The position numbers were made by a program, and so were the translations under genes. The notes under the pieces are model-generated. The model saw nothing but the letters and a program-made list of their open reading frames with translations, did no database searches and had not been told where the DNA came from. A stretch of DNA of 64,000 nt from Symbiodinium kawagutii (taxonomy: Eukaryota > Sar > Dinophyceae > Suessiales > Symbiodiniaceae), in assembly GCA_009767595.1 (NCBI GenBank), contig VSDK01010484.1:359560-423559 (forward strand), written 5' to 3'. Below are positions 43,570-54,499 of the stretch, in pieces (position 1 is the stretch's first letter; each line of letters starts with the position of its first letter).

Positions 43570-43985
43570 TGTGGGGGGTAGCGGTCATTGGTTTGTGGAG
43601 AATGATGATAGACCATGGTGGATAGTGGATAATCATAGGTCTATCATCATGATAGTGAATAGTGAATATAATTGATAAGAATCAGTAGTGGATATAATAG
43701 TAGATAATACTTGTTATCCATTAAGCAGTATTGATAGTGAAGATATAGTGGCCAAGGATGGATAGTCATAAGATCATGATGATATAGGACGACAAACGGC
43801 AAATGACACTTGATAACTGTTGCTTAATGATGCTTTGCGATGGTCAGTTGAAACCGATAGCAACAACCAATATTAACAACCGATAGTAACACCATCTGTG
43901 CTCATGATATGTTGTAAACAAGTACAGTCAATGATATCAAGTAATGGCTTAACCACCAGTCCCTAACATTTTTGTTACACATGGT
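43570..43985. repeat. GATAGTGGATAAT words
   Basis: 43590-43790 repeats GGTGGATAGTGGATAATC and AGTGGATATAATAGT. No gene. Confidence 0.5.
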
Positions 43986-43990
43986 TGTGT

Positions 43991-44130
43991 GTCAGGTCTT
44001 TGGCTCAAGCTTGAGGCCGCTTTTTCCGGACTGTTTGCCTCCCTTGCCATGGCGCAGCACTTTTCACGACTTTCTACAAACGTTTGCTTCTTCTACAAAG
44101 GTTGGATGACTTATGGTCTGGGTATGCTTT
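43991..44130 (+). CDS. Possible retrocopy fragment with spliced-leader-like 5' end
   Basis: The 11-mer TTTGGCTCAAG (43993-44003) equals the last 11 bases of the dinoflagellate trans-spliced leader. The plus frame from it reads GLWLKLEAAFSGLFASLAMA, QHFSRLSTNVCFFYKGWMTY and stops. GCCATGGCG at about 44047 could be a start in good context. On minus, MAREANSPEKAASSLSQRPD is also open. Confidence 0.3.
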
Positions 44131-44324
44131 GATGAGCTGCTCTCTGCATCTTGGTGACGGCCAAACAAGTTTACCATGGCGCAGTTCATGGTGTGTTGGT
44201 GTGCGACCTGCTGCAAGTGGCCGACTCCACAGTATAGATTTGTTTCATTTCTGATTTTTCCTGGCAACATTCGATTTTCCATCGCCCATTGCGGACAGAG
44301 ACATTCATGCTCGATTTGGGGCGC

Positions 44325-44664
44325 CCGGGGATTGCTCCTTTTTGATGCAGACTATACTCCCTCAAAAACCTCCTTTTTGATACAGACTATACTCCCTTTT
44401 TGATGGCTATTGCACCTCCTTTTGGAAGTCTCACAACCAGTATTGGGCGTGGCTCGCAAAACGTTCCATCTCAGCGCGAAGATCTCACTTACAGCTTGGA
44501 GGCCGCCAGTGGCAGACTGGGAGACCACGGCAAGCCTTTATGGCTATGAAGTTTCTTTGCTACACAAAGGCGCTCCAATTCTGATACTGGTCATGAACCC
44601 CACAGTGCGTTGGAGGGGATTCTCCTTACTTGTCTTTTCTTTGTGGCCATCCTGCTCCAGGTGA
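44325..44664 (+). CDS. Plus ORF preceded by a 33-bp direct repeat
   Basis: TTTTTGATGCAGACTATACT and TTTTTGATACAGACTATACT are about 40 bp apart (44338, 44378). The ORF at 44410-44664 reads KTFHLSAKISLTAWRPPVAD, WETTASLYGYEVSLLHKGAP, ILILVMNPTVRW. Protein-like but without codon bias. No family is recognised. Confidence 0.3.
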
Positions 44665-45620
44665 GCCTTTACTCATGAAAATTCTTTAAGATTCTGATGC
44701 TTCAGGCAGCTTAGATCCAATTGGCAGTTCTGCGAAGTTCACCCTAGCTTGGTGCTGCACCCCTCTGCAAAGGGAGCATGTTAGTGTAGCGTTTCATTTT
44801 GTTTAAGCATGAATTCCTCCGGTGAGTCGGGCCTTTGTTTTTTCTTTGCAGCTGCACTGCTGACGCGCAGTCCATCTTGCACTTTGCAGACTGCAGTTCG
44901 CTTGAGAAAACAATGATTATGTGTCAATACCCGGCACCCTGGCTGTTCACATCCCCTAGATGACCAAACCAGTCGAACTGTGGGTTGTTCATTGTCCCAA
45001 CAAAAATGATTATTCTAAAAAAAAACATCGACAGAGTAGTTAACCCTGGCAAACATCAATCTCAAACCTATACTCGGTCCCTTGGAGGTTTAATCAATGT
45101 TCATCAGCTGGTGCCCATGCTTGACACCTATCAGTTGGTGATATGGAAAATCCATAGTGGTTGGTCGGTCGCTGGGCCACCAAAGGATCAAGGCCACCAA
45201 CTCCTGGGGCAATATGGTTGAAACATGTTCGAGAAATGCTACTTTTTCTGGATCTATACGGTCTCTCAACGGATGCTTAGGGCAAAAGTGGTGAGTTAGT
45301 TGTCAACCAATTTTTTGGGTGACCATCAACGGGTATTGACCGTTGACGCTATTATTGAGTTGACCTGTATTGACCGGTTTTGTCCAGAATTGAGTGTAGG
45401 CATGCCTCTTGCCCATGCGGCCCTTGTAAAATTATGCATGACATGTAGTATTCTTTTCAACCACCATCATTCCTCAACCATAACCAATCACCATCAAACA
45501 CCATTACATCATCAGGAACCATCTGATGATAACACCCGTAGTCTTGGCAAACCATGGTGAACCATGTCAACCAATGTAAACCAATGTGCACCACGGGTAC
45601 CAGGTAAATCACCCCTAGTG
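44665..45620. other. No supported gene; possible third repeat family
   Basis: 44925-44995 (GTGTCAATACCCGGCACCC, GTTCACATCCCC, CCAAACCAGTCGAACTGTGG) resembles 55085-55155. 45450-45590 is ACCATCA-type ahead of the island at 45628. Confidence 0.4.
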
Positions 45621-45627
45621 ATGCCAG

Positions 45628-45738
45628 CAGCTTTGGGACAAGGAACCGGTGCTAGGGTTCCAAAAGACCGTGTTGTCAGTGGATCTGTACCAGCATCCGG
45701 CCTCAGAAACGTTCAAAGAACGGTTTTGTGCCTGGTTG
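45628..45738 (+). CDS. Exon, probably plus strand
   Basis: 37 codons after GCCAG|CAG: QLWDKEPVLGFQKTVLSVDL, YQHPASETFKERFCAWL to TTG|GTTGAG. Peptide and codon bias are good. The minus alternative, EAGCWYRSTDNTVFWNPSTG, resembles part of a WW domain and cannot be excluded. Confidence 0.5.
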
Positions 45739-45786
45739 GTTGAGCATTGATCACTTCATGGGTGGTGATTACTGAATGGTTTATAT

Positions 45787-45904
45787 GGCAATGGGTCAAT
45801 ATTAACCTATCAATAATGGGGGATAATCACCAACAGTAATTAATAGGGAAAACAATGGTTAATGATAGGGGAACCAGGGGGACTAAGGGTTTTGACCCAC
45901 TGCC
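45787..45904. mobile_element. Family 2 inverted-repeat element
   Basis: Starts GGCAATGGGTCAA and ends TTGACCCACTGCC. Interior AATAATGGGGGATAATCACCAACA and AGGGAAAACAATGGTTAATGA are shared with the copy at 46620. ATAT on both sides may be a target-site duplication. Confidence 0.8.
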
Positions 45905-45913
45905 ATATCATGA

Positions 45914-46108
45914 TTAATGGTTCAGCAATTGATCCAACAACCATTGGTTGGATTCCAAGTAATGGCATAGTGTTGAATCAGTGGTCGCGTAATCCTGGCT
46001 GAGATCTTCTGGTGTCTCAGGCAACATGATTTGTGCCACTGGGGAGAGAGCCCTGCAATGCAAACTGCTAAGCATGTCTGACCCTACGAAAGTTAGGGCC
46101 GCACGCAA
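45914..46108 (-). CDS. Coding-like ORF, strand uncertain
   Basis: Minus 64 codons: RAALTFVGSDMLSSLHCRAL, SPVAQIMLPETPEDLSQDYA. Plus: ILAEIFWCLRQHDLCHWGES. No splice sites preferred. Confidence 0.3.
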   Translation of the reverse strand: MRAALTFVGSDMLSSLHCRALSPVAQIMLPETPEDLSQDYATTDSTLCHYLESNQWLLDQLLNH

Positions 46109-46327
46109 GGCTTAAGGAACACAAAAAATCTTGAACACGACCATGAATTATCAATCATTGATACACAGTGGTACGCATGGATTAAAGGTGGCGGATGATT
46201 ATCTACAATCTCCTGCATGATTCACGTGTAGTATTGACTGCTACTCAGGTGTTTGCTGCAACTTAATTAGTTACTATCACAAATACTGATTGGTGGCGAG
46301 TGACGAATCCGTAATGTCTCACCACTA

Positions 46328-46603
46328 GTGTTGGATATCGGCTTTTGCGCGCCCGCTACTAGTCAATGGATGGCTCTGACTCTTCAAAATGACGGATGTT
46401 GGCTGGTGACGGCATACTTCAAGACAGCAATGAAGTCCTTGGCTGCGATTGATTTATGGACTTGGGTTTCATCAAAAATGGCCACCATCAAGCTCTGCTG
46501 TTGCTTGATGAGCCAAGCCCTTGATGGATTCATGAGCTTGGGCAAGCAGGGGCCCACGGTTCATGCACCTGCGCTGGCAGGCTGCACTATTAAACGTCAA
46601 TGA
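46328..46603. CDS. Coding-like ORF region, strand undecided
   Basis: Plus 91 codons: ALTLQNDGCWLVTAYFKTAM, KSLAAIDLWTWVSSK. Minus: RAWLIKQQQSLMVAIFDETQ, VHKSIAAKDFIAVLKYAVTS. Both read well. It ends immediately before a family 2 element. Confidence 0.3.
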
Positions 46604-46619
46604 TTATGTGTTCCTGGAT

Positions 46620-46733
46620 GGCTGTGGGTCAAGCAGTTAACCAACCAATAATGGTGGATGATAACCAACAAACTATAGGGAAAACAATAGTTAATGATGG
46701 GGAAGCAGGGGTACGGGGTTTTGACCCACAGCC
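46620..46733. mobile_element. Family 2 inverted-repeat element with target duplication
   Basis: Termini GGCTGTGGGTCAA and TTGACCCACAGCC are perfect 13-bp inverted repeats, flanked on both sides by GGATG, a probable 5-bp target-site duplication. 114 bp, no coding capacity. Confidence 0.9.
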
Positions 46734-46739
46734 GGATGG

Positions 46740-47960
46740 ATGCAATAACTTCTGAACAGAAACTTTGAACCAGGCAGACTTCACCATGATCATTTTGAAC
46801 TAGACAGCTTCTGAAATTGGCAGGCACAAAGTCGAACAGGTCAAAACGCGAAACCCGTTGAAACACGAATCCTGCAGCCCCAATCATCTATCATCATCAT
46901 TGGCTTCAGCCACACTGAAAGTGGGCACCTTTTTGAGCATTGGCAGGACCATCAGGACCCTCAATGTCCCAGCACATGGATTTGCTCTCCAGAGGATTTG
47001 ACAATGACGATGCGCTGCTACATGCACCGACTTGGATTTGAAACTTGAACAGCAGGCGCACTCGTAGAGGAGGATATCATCAATTCAGGAGAATTCTTTC
47101 ATAATGTTCTCAAAACAGTTCGGTTCCACAGTCAGCTTAGTATATTTCAGTGACCATGACAAAGTTCAGCAATCATGGTTTTTTAGGAAACTGCATTTTT
47201 TTGATCGAAGATCACAGCAGCTGTCTTGTCAATGGCGCCGCTTTGACAACCAGCAATTTCTCAAACCAAAATCGTTGGCCAAAACAAAATTTCCGTTCAC
47301 ATCAAAGTATGTGTTTAATCGGTAGAGCCATTGGCAGGCCATCACGATTAGCTGGCTGTCAGAATGTTTGATTTCAAAAATCACAGCTGAATGAAACGTT
47401 TTTTGTTCGAGACATATCAACCACTTGCTAGCCTTGCCCTGGCTTCACCATGATCAACTACTTTGATCACTCACCATCTGAACATGTTAAATCACCATTC
47501 ACTCTGAACATCCTATCACCAAACGACAGTTGATCACTCAGCCATAGCGGCTGTCACTGGCTAGTATGAATTGACCGTTCCTCACAATGAACCATTGGGT
47601 GCCACTCAAAAATGAACCAAGTAGTAATGCGCCAGCAATTCACCATTAACAATGGTTGTAGCCACAAAACCATTTTCCAAAAACCGTTACTCAACCAATA
47701 TTTGCATCATCAGACATCATTGTACATTGGCGAAACCTATCTAAACATCATTTTCATATCAGTCACTATCAAATAACCATCAAAAGAGCGCGCTTTAACA
47801 TAATTCATGAACAAATATGAAGTAACCCAATCATCTACCATGTCTCACACTGTACGCACGCTTATCATGAAACCACTTGGTTACCATGAGTTCACCAATA
47901 TTTACACTCTGGAAATATGTAACTAGCCTGGAAAGTAAAAATCTCTATTTTTGATAAGTG
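46740..47960. other. No supported gene; ACCATC words at 47440-47870
   Basis: Overlapping short ORFs at 47104-47420 lack bias. 47450-47880 contains CACCATCTGAAC and ACCATTCAC words without period. Confidence 0.35.
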
Positions 47961-48062
47961 GTGGTTTCTCAAAATAGGGGTACCCCCAAACCATCCATTA
48001 TGAACCATTTATAGTAATAAACCAACCATTTTTTGGGTCCCCCCCATTTTGAGAAACCACCA
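47961..48062. mobile_element. Family 1 element, best-preserved copy
   Basis: 102 bp. Termini GTGGTTTCTCAAAATAGGGG and CCCCATTTTGAGAAACCACC are inverted repeats of about 20 bp. Interior CCATTTATAGTAATAAACC is AT-rich. AAGT borders both ends as a possible 4-bp target duplication. Confidence 0.9.
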
Positions 48063-48164
48063 AGTAGACAGCAACACAAATAGTGGATATTCCAAGCAAC
48101 CAGGTCAATTGACCACAGTGTGCCATATTAACCAGCAAAAAATGCCATTCAACATCTGTCGACC

Positions 48165-48460
48165 ATCCGCTCACCGCCAACTCGCCACCAATGAACCACC
48201 ATTGATCCATTTATCCATGCATCACCTTCAATACACCATGGATTCACCACCAGCCATTGAGGGACCATTCATTGGCCACCGATAGGTTTTCTACATTTCG
48301 CCATGAGCCGGCTTTCATTTCACCACAACGTCACCATCAACTGCCATTAGTCACCACATAACTCCTAAGAACTGGCCACAATTTCACCATCAATACTAAG
48401 CATCGAAATCAACCAGCATAATCATCACCATCGGCCATCAACCATTCGTCACCGCCTGAC
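48165..48460. repeat. ACCATCA / CACCA array before an exon
   Basis: Plus-strand ACCACCATTGATCC, TCACCACAACGTCACCATCA and similar, up to the exon edge. Confidence 0.6.
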
Positions 48461-48572
48461 CACATCCTTATCCTCGTCGGTTGGGCATCCGCACTGGGCC
48501 CTGATAGGTGCGCCACCAGAAGGACCGAGATCCGCCGTACCTCCATGGACGAGGCTTTACGAGGCACGAGCG
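48461..48572 (-). CDS. Exon, probably minus strand
   Basis: Two bases, 36 codons and two bases: LVPRKASSMEVRRISVLLVA, HLSGPSADAQPTRIRM. The acceptor CTCCTTCACCTCGCAG|C has a pyrimidine tract and the donor is ATGTG|GTCAGG. About 69 percent of third positions are G/C. A plus alternative (CATRRTEIRRTSMDEALRGT, AG|G to AG|GTGAAG) is possible. Confidence 0.5.
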
Positions 48573-48699
48573 CTGCGAGGTGAAGGAGCAGTGCATGGAA
48601 GCTCAACTGATGTGGCGAGTTGGGCCAATCACAAATCACCAAAGAGCGCGAACAAAAACTTCAGCTCTTCCACGCCCTTCAGCAAACGGTTAGAAACCA

Positions 48700-49370
48700 A
48701 ATTGATAACTATTGATCAACCAAATGATACAAGTCTAATTGATATAGTTGTAACCAATGGTTAACTAACTGGTATTATTGTTAATCCCATCGTGAGTTAT
48801 GTCCATGACGTGTCTGGCGAAAAGCAATGGTTAATAAAGTGGGGTTTCAACTGAGATTGTTACAACCTGTTGTCAACTATTATTGGTCGCTTCGCAATGG
48901 TGAGCTGTGAACTAATGATGTGAATGTTGTTATGACCATGGCGAAGTGATATGGAAGTTCGACTCACATGGGGTAATCGCATGCTCGACTAATGGTCACT
49001 GACATTGAAGCCAAAAGCAGCCGCTTTGATTTCACTCATTTGCTTCAGCCCTGCCAAGCGGTTCAAAGCAAACACTGCAAATCAACTATTTATTCGTCAA
49101 CCCAGCGTATGACCTTGTCCGTCCAGCATGATTGACAATGATGATCCATGCAGCGATGCTTGACACTTAATCAACTATTTGACTAAGCAGTGAAAAGCCT
49201 ATCATTGACTCCTAGCAATCAATTCATCAATGCGTGTTCGCAATAATGATTCGTGAAGCATTAATCCTGTTGATAACTAATTGCGTATCAGGACTGGACA
49301 CGTCATTCACTCGTGTTTGATGCCCGGGATTTCAAAGCGAATTTGGGATCAACCATTATCAACCGTAAAA
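48700..49370. other. Intron-like, TTGATATAGTTG / AATGGTTAA words
   Basis: TGG-type words at 48740-48950, then unique AT-rich sequence. No coding signal. Confidence 0.4.
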
Positions 49371-49379
49371 GGCCCACAA

Positions 49380-49800
49380 TCAAGCACCTTTTCAAATCAA
49401 TATCATCATAGTTCATGACCATTGGTCAGCACAATCAACCATCACTTGCGCATTGGCCAGCAAGCATTCAACATCAGCTAAGCATGGAGTAGCTATCATT
49501 GACTGTCCATTTCTATCCATTATTCTTCACCATCAATGGGCCATCATGAACCATTCACTGACCATTGCTTAACCATCAATTCACCAGCACGAACCTTTCA
49601 TTACCCAGGAATTGCCATTAATGAACTATCGATTAGCCACTATGAGCCACTAGCCAACCATCAAGTCACCATCAGTTCACCATCATACCATTTGTATCTT
49701 CATGAACCATCAATAAACTATCATGATCTATCCCAAATCACTAGCATCCACGCACCATCAATGAGCCATCATGAACCGTCGTCATTAATGCAAACCCTGG
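49380..49800. repeat. ACCATCA-type array
   Basis: CACCATCAATGGGCCATCATG, CCATCAAGTCACCATCAG and similar. The plus ORF at 49536-49805 is repeat translation. Confidence 0.65.
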
Positions 49801-49825
49801 ATTAACAAACTCTTAGTCGATGAAC

Positions 49826-50080
49826 AGGGGGTATTCCCCAAAAGCCTTGATTTATTATAAATGTGGTACCTCCCAATTCATAAACCTATGGGTCAGTTTC
49901 TAAAATCATCGCCATCACGAACCAGCATTTCTATCCATGATTGTCAATCAATGACTTCTACCCTTCATTTGGTTGTGCTTCAAAATTAGGTACCCCAAAA
50001 ACTATTGGTTTAGAATCGATTTCCATTATAAATGGCCAGTTTGGGGGTCAATAATTTGGACTCATACCCATATGAAGCGA
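49826..50080. mobile_element. Two degenerate family 1 copies
   Basis: 49826-49910 (GGGGGTATTCCCCAAAAG, GGTACCTCCCAATTC) and 49978-50075 (CAAAATTAGGTACCCCAAAA, CCAGTTTGGGGGTC). Termini are eroded. Confidence 0.5.
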
Positions 50081-50292
50081 GCTGCTAAAACTAGCGTTAT
50101 GATGTTATGGCTATACTATTGTGACTATTGATGGTTGTTATCGCGCAGCCATGGTAGATCAATACACCACCCTCAGTTTGACCCACAAATAATCTTGCTA
50201 ATTATCTTTTTCATGTTTCACCATATATTTCATTAATAGCTGGGTCATCACATATTATCCTGTCAAATTTATCATAGATTATCTTGTTAGAT

Positions 50293-50406
50293 GGCTGTTG
50301 GTCAAAACCCCGTACCCCTGCTTCCCCATCGTTAACTATTGTCTTCCCTATAAATTGTTGGTTATCATCCACCATTATTGGTTGGTTAACTGCTTGACCC
50401 ATAGCC
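50293..50406. mobile_element. Family 2 element, inverted relative to 46620
   Basis: Over 114 bp it is nearly the reverse complement of 46620-46733 (GGCTGTTGGTCAAAACCCCG ... CTGCTTGACCCATAGCC), with about ten differences by eye. Two close copies 3.7 kb apart imply recent activity. Confidence 0.9.
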
Positions 50407-50711
50407 GCATCAGTATTCAGCCTCCATATCATCCCCCCATAGATTATCTTGTGAGATTGCGGTAAATTAGTAATCAACATTTGTGGGGGGGGATGATGTG
50501 TGGCATTATTAATTATTAATCAACATTTCTGGGTAGATTGTCATCCCCCCATTGATTATCTTGTTAATCAACAAGATGATAACTATGATTATCAATTAAT
50601 ATTAGTTACCATATCATTAGTTTGTTATTAGTAAATACCATTCATCTTTGTTAACAAAATGATTTTGTGCCCCCATTTCTACCCATCACTCAGCATTCAC
50701 TTGGAACCAAC

Positions 50712-50789
50712 CCGAAGCCCCGGGGCACGAGAGCCCAAGGGCGGTGGCCGCAGCTTCGCACTCGGTTTCGTCCACGTAGGGGTCGTTGC
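50712..50789 (-). CDS. Exon of a minus-strand gene
   Basis: Two bases, 25 codons and one base after GGTCCACAG|GC: NDPYVDETECEAAATALGLS, CPGAS, to the donor TCGG|GTTGG. Acidic N-terminal part, 72 percent G/C third positions. The long plus ORF (50667-51053) is Arg/Gly/Trp-rich and looks like a shadow. Confidence 0.6.
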
Positions 50790-50799
50790 CTGTGGACCC

Positions 50800-51888
50800 A
50801 AGGAGTGATGGTTGGACCTGGATGGGGATCCAATGGGTTGAGAAGCCGTGGTTTTAGAGGGGAATCTGGTTGGTGGCTAGGGCCCAAACATCCCAAACAC
50901 GTGGCCATGACAGTTAGTAATGATCATGACTGGTTGGTGGGGCCAAACCATCCCAAAACAATGGTTTTGGAACGGTTTGTTCGAACAAGGCCCTCGTACC
51001 TTTTGCTTTCCGCATCTGAGCGACTCTGCATCCATATTTCTTGGTTGGTGTGACCGATGCCCATCATTGTTGCTTAATCATCCCCTGTCTATCAACCATT
51101 GTTCCACCATCAAAAACCATCGGTTGCTCAATGCTGGCACCATTTCATTTGGTTGTTGGCTTGACCACAGCTGATAGTGGTTACTACCTACACTACTGTC
51201 ATATGGCTGTGGGTCACCCTGTACACTGGTGAACATCTCATGAATGACCCAACTAGTCTAGCTGGGTGTGAACTACCACCCATTTGTTGGGTGGCTAACC
51301 TATAGCCATGTGCAAAGCTATAATCTATAGCTATGATCTAGATGGACCCAAAGGTTATATATAGTATGTTATATTCATAGTAGGGTTGATGATCTGTTGG
51401 CTTGACAAAATTATGCCTGTAGCTATAATCGGCTGTTGACCATGGATTACAATACGACACAGCTACAAACAAGTCTGTACATACCTATATGCAGCTACAT
51501 GTACAGCTATCATAGCTACAACCCTATAGTCCACAGCTAAAACCTATAGATATGGCTGTGGATCAATAAGCCAATCCCCTGGTGAACGACCCAGCTAGTA
51601 TACAGCTGCAAATATCCATGGCTACAATCCCACTTAGGAAGCGTACCTTAGAGGGCCTAATTCACCATGGTGAACTAAGCCTATCTTCACATCAAAGTAA
51701 TCAACCAATACGCAGCCACTAACCAACCATCACATCATTAATGAAAACCAGTATCAACCCACAATCGGCCACTAGCCAACCATCAATATCACCATCATCC
51801 AAGTAGTATAGCTATAGATATGTATGGCTATAACTACAACCCTAATTCCATACATATATGTAGTAGCATATCCATAACACTATCTGGG
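50800..51888. other. Intron-like; TATAGC words, no gene
   Basis: 51180-51330 contains family-like CTGTGGGTCACCC and CCCATTTGTTGGGTGG. 51330-51640 repeats AGCTATAATC and CTATAG(C/A)TA. 51700-51800 is ACCATCA-type. Confidence 0.45.
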
Positions 51889-51991
51889 TGTTTCTCAAAA
51901 TAGGGGACCCCCAAATCATCCTTTATTAACCATTTCTAGTAATGAGCCAACCATGTTTGGGGGTTCCCTTTGGCTTGAGAAACCACCATAT
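51889..51991. mobile_element. Family 1 element
   Basis: GTGTTTCTCAAAATAGGGGA ... GGCTTGAGAAACCACCAT, interior CTAGTAATGAGCCAACC. TATCT occurs just outside both ends. Confidence 0.85.
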
Positions 51992-52004
51992 CTTTAGCTA
52001 TAGA

Positions 52005-52198
52005 TATCTATGGCTATAACTGTGACAAGCCTATATCTATCTATCCATTATTCTATATCTATATATGCATTTATGTATTGCATCCATTAGTTGGATATTC
52101 TATATCTATAGCCATATCTATCATCTATAGCCATATCTATCATCTACAGCTATATCTATCATCTATAGCTATATCTATATAGCTATAGCTACAGCCAG
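52005..52198. repeat. (TATCTATAGC)n-type repeat
   Basis: Near-tandem ATAGC(C/T)ATATCTATCATC (19 bp) at 52105-52165 within a longer CTATAG/TATCTA run. Confidence 0.75.
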
Positions 52199-52200
52199 CT

Positions 52201-52259
52201 AGCTACAGCTGTCGCGCTGCTCCGCCTGATGGACAGCTGCAATAGCCATAGACCAGCTC
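52201..52259 (-). CDS. Exon of a minus-strand gene
   Basis: After CATGCTGCAG|G: SWSMAIAAVHQAEQRDS, then either a stop (SCS, TAG) or a GC donor at GACA|GCTGTAG. Its first base completes an Arg codon with the exon ending at 53411. A plus alternative exists (AVALLRLMDSCNSHRPAPAA; also GTTGTG|GTGAGT at 52296). Confidence 0.5.
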
Positions 52260-52309
52260 CTGCAGCATGAGAGCGGTTGACGTTGGGACGGTTGTGGTGA
52301 GTTCTCCGG

Positions 52310-52570
52310 GCACCAAGATAAGAAAATGGTGGTGCCTAGTGGCACTATTGGTCCATTAGTGGCCATTATTAGTGGTTGATGGTGGATAATAATGGCTGCG
52401 CTCTCTTGGGTCCTGCCCTCCCCCGGCCCGCGACATGTGGATAATAATGGCTAATGGTGGATAATAATGGCACTGGTAGGACCATTAGTGGTTCCTAGTG
52501 GCTAATAGTGGCGGTGGATCATAATGGCTAGTGGTAGCGGATAAGAGTGATATAACATAATCACCATTAG
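52310..52570. repeat. GGTGGATAATAATGGC repeats
   Basis: Several copies of (T)AATGGTGGATAATAATGG, interrupted by a GC-rich 35-bp segment (52405-52437, CCTGCCCTCCCCCGGCCC) that could be a tiny exon but is too short to judge. Confidence 0.6.
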
Positions 52571-53410
52571 TTTCTCAGCGATCAATCAAGTTCATCGTTT
52601 CTCAGGCCACCACAAGACAATGATGGTTCGTTAGTGATTTATCTATACATGAAGACAGAATTGAATGTGAGAACAATGACCACAATATCATGTTGGTATA
52701 ACATAATATTGATAGTCTAACGATTGAAAATGCTGAGTGGTCAGTGGTTCTCTTACCGTGCTTGCTGAGTATCATACTGGACTAGGAACACAATTCACCA
52801 TGATCATCGCTTGATCATTTGGCCATAAGTAACAGTGGCCAACTGACCGGAAGAAATGGAAATTCACATGCTCTTGCGGCTGATCATCAATGGTTTGTGA
52901 TGATTACTCAATGATTCAGAATAGCTAATCGTTAAAGACCAATCAACTTTTGGTATCGTGATTTGTGATAAATAATTACTGTCACTAATTAATAATGCGC
53001 ACGACTGCTTTATCACTGTGTTTCCCAACTATTGTCGATGACGCATGCATAGTGGTTCCGCGTCTTGCAACTAAATCAAATAATTGAATCAACAAATCAA
53101 ACGTATCCATTCTTCCCCGCATCATCAAGTGCAAAAAGCCAACAAGAATCAACATCTAACAAATCCAAATGCACCAAAATGAATCAAAATGAATCAAGCC
53201 AACAAATCACCACTCAAAACCCAAACAACTCAAACCAACCAACAATTCACCACCAAGAAGAAAACAAAATCAAAGTGATTCAACCTGAAATCATATTCCA
53301 AATGAATAAAACATAATAAAACCATATTCCAAATGAATGAAACCACCTGAGCAACAAATCTCAACCTGAATCCAAGCCTTCCAATTTCCCCCAACAAATC
53401 ACCGACTCAC

Positions 53411-53540
53411 CGTGCCTGCGCGCGTGCCGCCAGCAACAGAACCCCTGCTGGAACAGCGATGCGCCACCGGGTCATGACGGGGATGCGACCGCTGGAGCCG
53501 ATGCCACGGTGAAGTTCAGGCAGTGCAGCAAAGATGAAAT
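53411..53540 (-). CDS. Exon of a minus-strand gene
   Basis: Two bases, 42 codons and two bases, between CCTGCAG|AT and the canonical donor CG|GTGAGT. The peptide is FIFAALPELHRGIGSSGRIP, VMTRWRIAVPAGVLLLAARA, then QA. Codon bias is strong and the hydrophobic end may be a membrane segment. Left flank is CAAATCA/CACCA-rich and right flank TATGGTTTC-type. One of the best exon models here; family unknown. Confidence 0.7.
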
Positions 53541-53959
53541 CTGCAGGGTACTGCCTGAATTATATGGTTACCACCAGGTGGGTTTACAGATGGTCTCTAT
53601 ATGGTTTCTGTATGGTTTTTATATGGCTTTTATTTTAAAAAATAAAGCTTCGATATGGTCTATATTTACTGGGCTTATTGCCAGCGGGCTAAGCCCTCCG
53701 ACGGTCAGCAAAGTGGAAACATATATTTACTGGGCCTACCCATCAAACAACTCATTTGCGGCTAACGTTTAGACTCAGTTGATGATGGTTGCTGGATGAC
53801 AATGGTGAATCAAAGGCTGAGGAGTGTAAATGGTTTGTCCAGTTCGCCATGCTGCTTGGTGGTTGAACCACCCCTATGAAAAATATTAGTCCACCAACCA
53901 TTTGTTAATCACTAGGAGAAATGAAAAATGTTTGAAAGCACAAATCAGCATGGTGTATC

Positions 53960-54062
53960 CCCAAGTTACAGGTGGTCCCTATGCCTGGTTCTGAAGAGCT
54001 GGATGATGCTTGTAGGTCCCACCGGCAAAGTGTAGTCTGCCCGACGGGGCGCCGGTCCAGGG
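53960..54062 (-). CDS. Coding-like island, probable upstream exon
   Basis: Minus frame PGPAPRRADYTLPVGPTSII, QLFRTRHRDHL to TAA. Internal GT (CCG|GTGGGA) and GC sites could end the exon. Short and uncertain. Confidence 0.4.
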
Positions 54063-54109
54063 TTGATTGGTCCATGACTGTGTAATGACTGGCGCATGAC
54101 TGTGTAGTG

Positions 54110-54200
54110 ACCAGTGATCAACCAATCATTAACCAATCAATGACCAATCATTAACCAATCATCAACTAATCATGAACTTTTCATTAAACACACATTAAGC
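54110..54200. repeat. AACCAATCATTAACCAATCA array
   Basis: Near-tandem 10-bp CCAATCATTAA units followed by opposite-strand words at 54210-54250. Confidence 0.55.
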
Positions 54201-54254
54201 CAATCATTGCTTAAATAGTTGGTTAATGCTTTGCTTAACGATTGGTTGATGATG

Positions 54255-54370
54255 GTCAAACGCTGCAACATCGCTGGTTGGGCGTTCCAGGAGTCGTGTG
54301 AAACGCATTTCATGGGCGACCCAGCGGAAAAACAGGTTCCACCGGAGAACCACACATGGTCAGTATGGGG
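54255..54370 (+). CDS. Coding-like island, strand uncertain
   Basis: Plus: KRCNIAGWAFQESCETHFMG, DPAEKQVPPENHTW to ACATG|GTCAGT, with a possible inner acceptor GCGTTCCAG|G. Minus: VVLRWNLFFRWVAHEMRFTR reads well but has no upstream AG before a stop, so plus is preferred. Confidence 0.45.
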
Positions 54371-54499
54371 ATACTTGATGGCTACACTAGTCACTATGGT
54401 TCAAAATGCTTGAAGGTTGGGTCCGACTCACAAACAACCTGATAATCCACTTACAACCACTCTATGCGGTGCAAATGGCCGTTTGAGTGTGAACAACTG

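Noticed and set aside
45628..45738. WW domain on the minus strand
   Set aside because: Only part of the motif is visible (WYRSTDNTVFWNP), the second conserved Trp-Pro is not in place, and the plus frame is better.
50667..51053. 128-codon plus ORF
   Set aside because: Arg/Gly/Trp/Pro-rich shadow over the minus exon at 50712-50789, running into repeat sequence.
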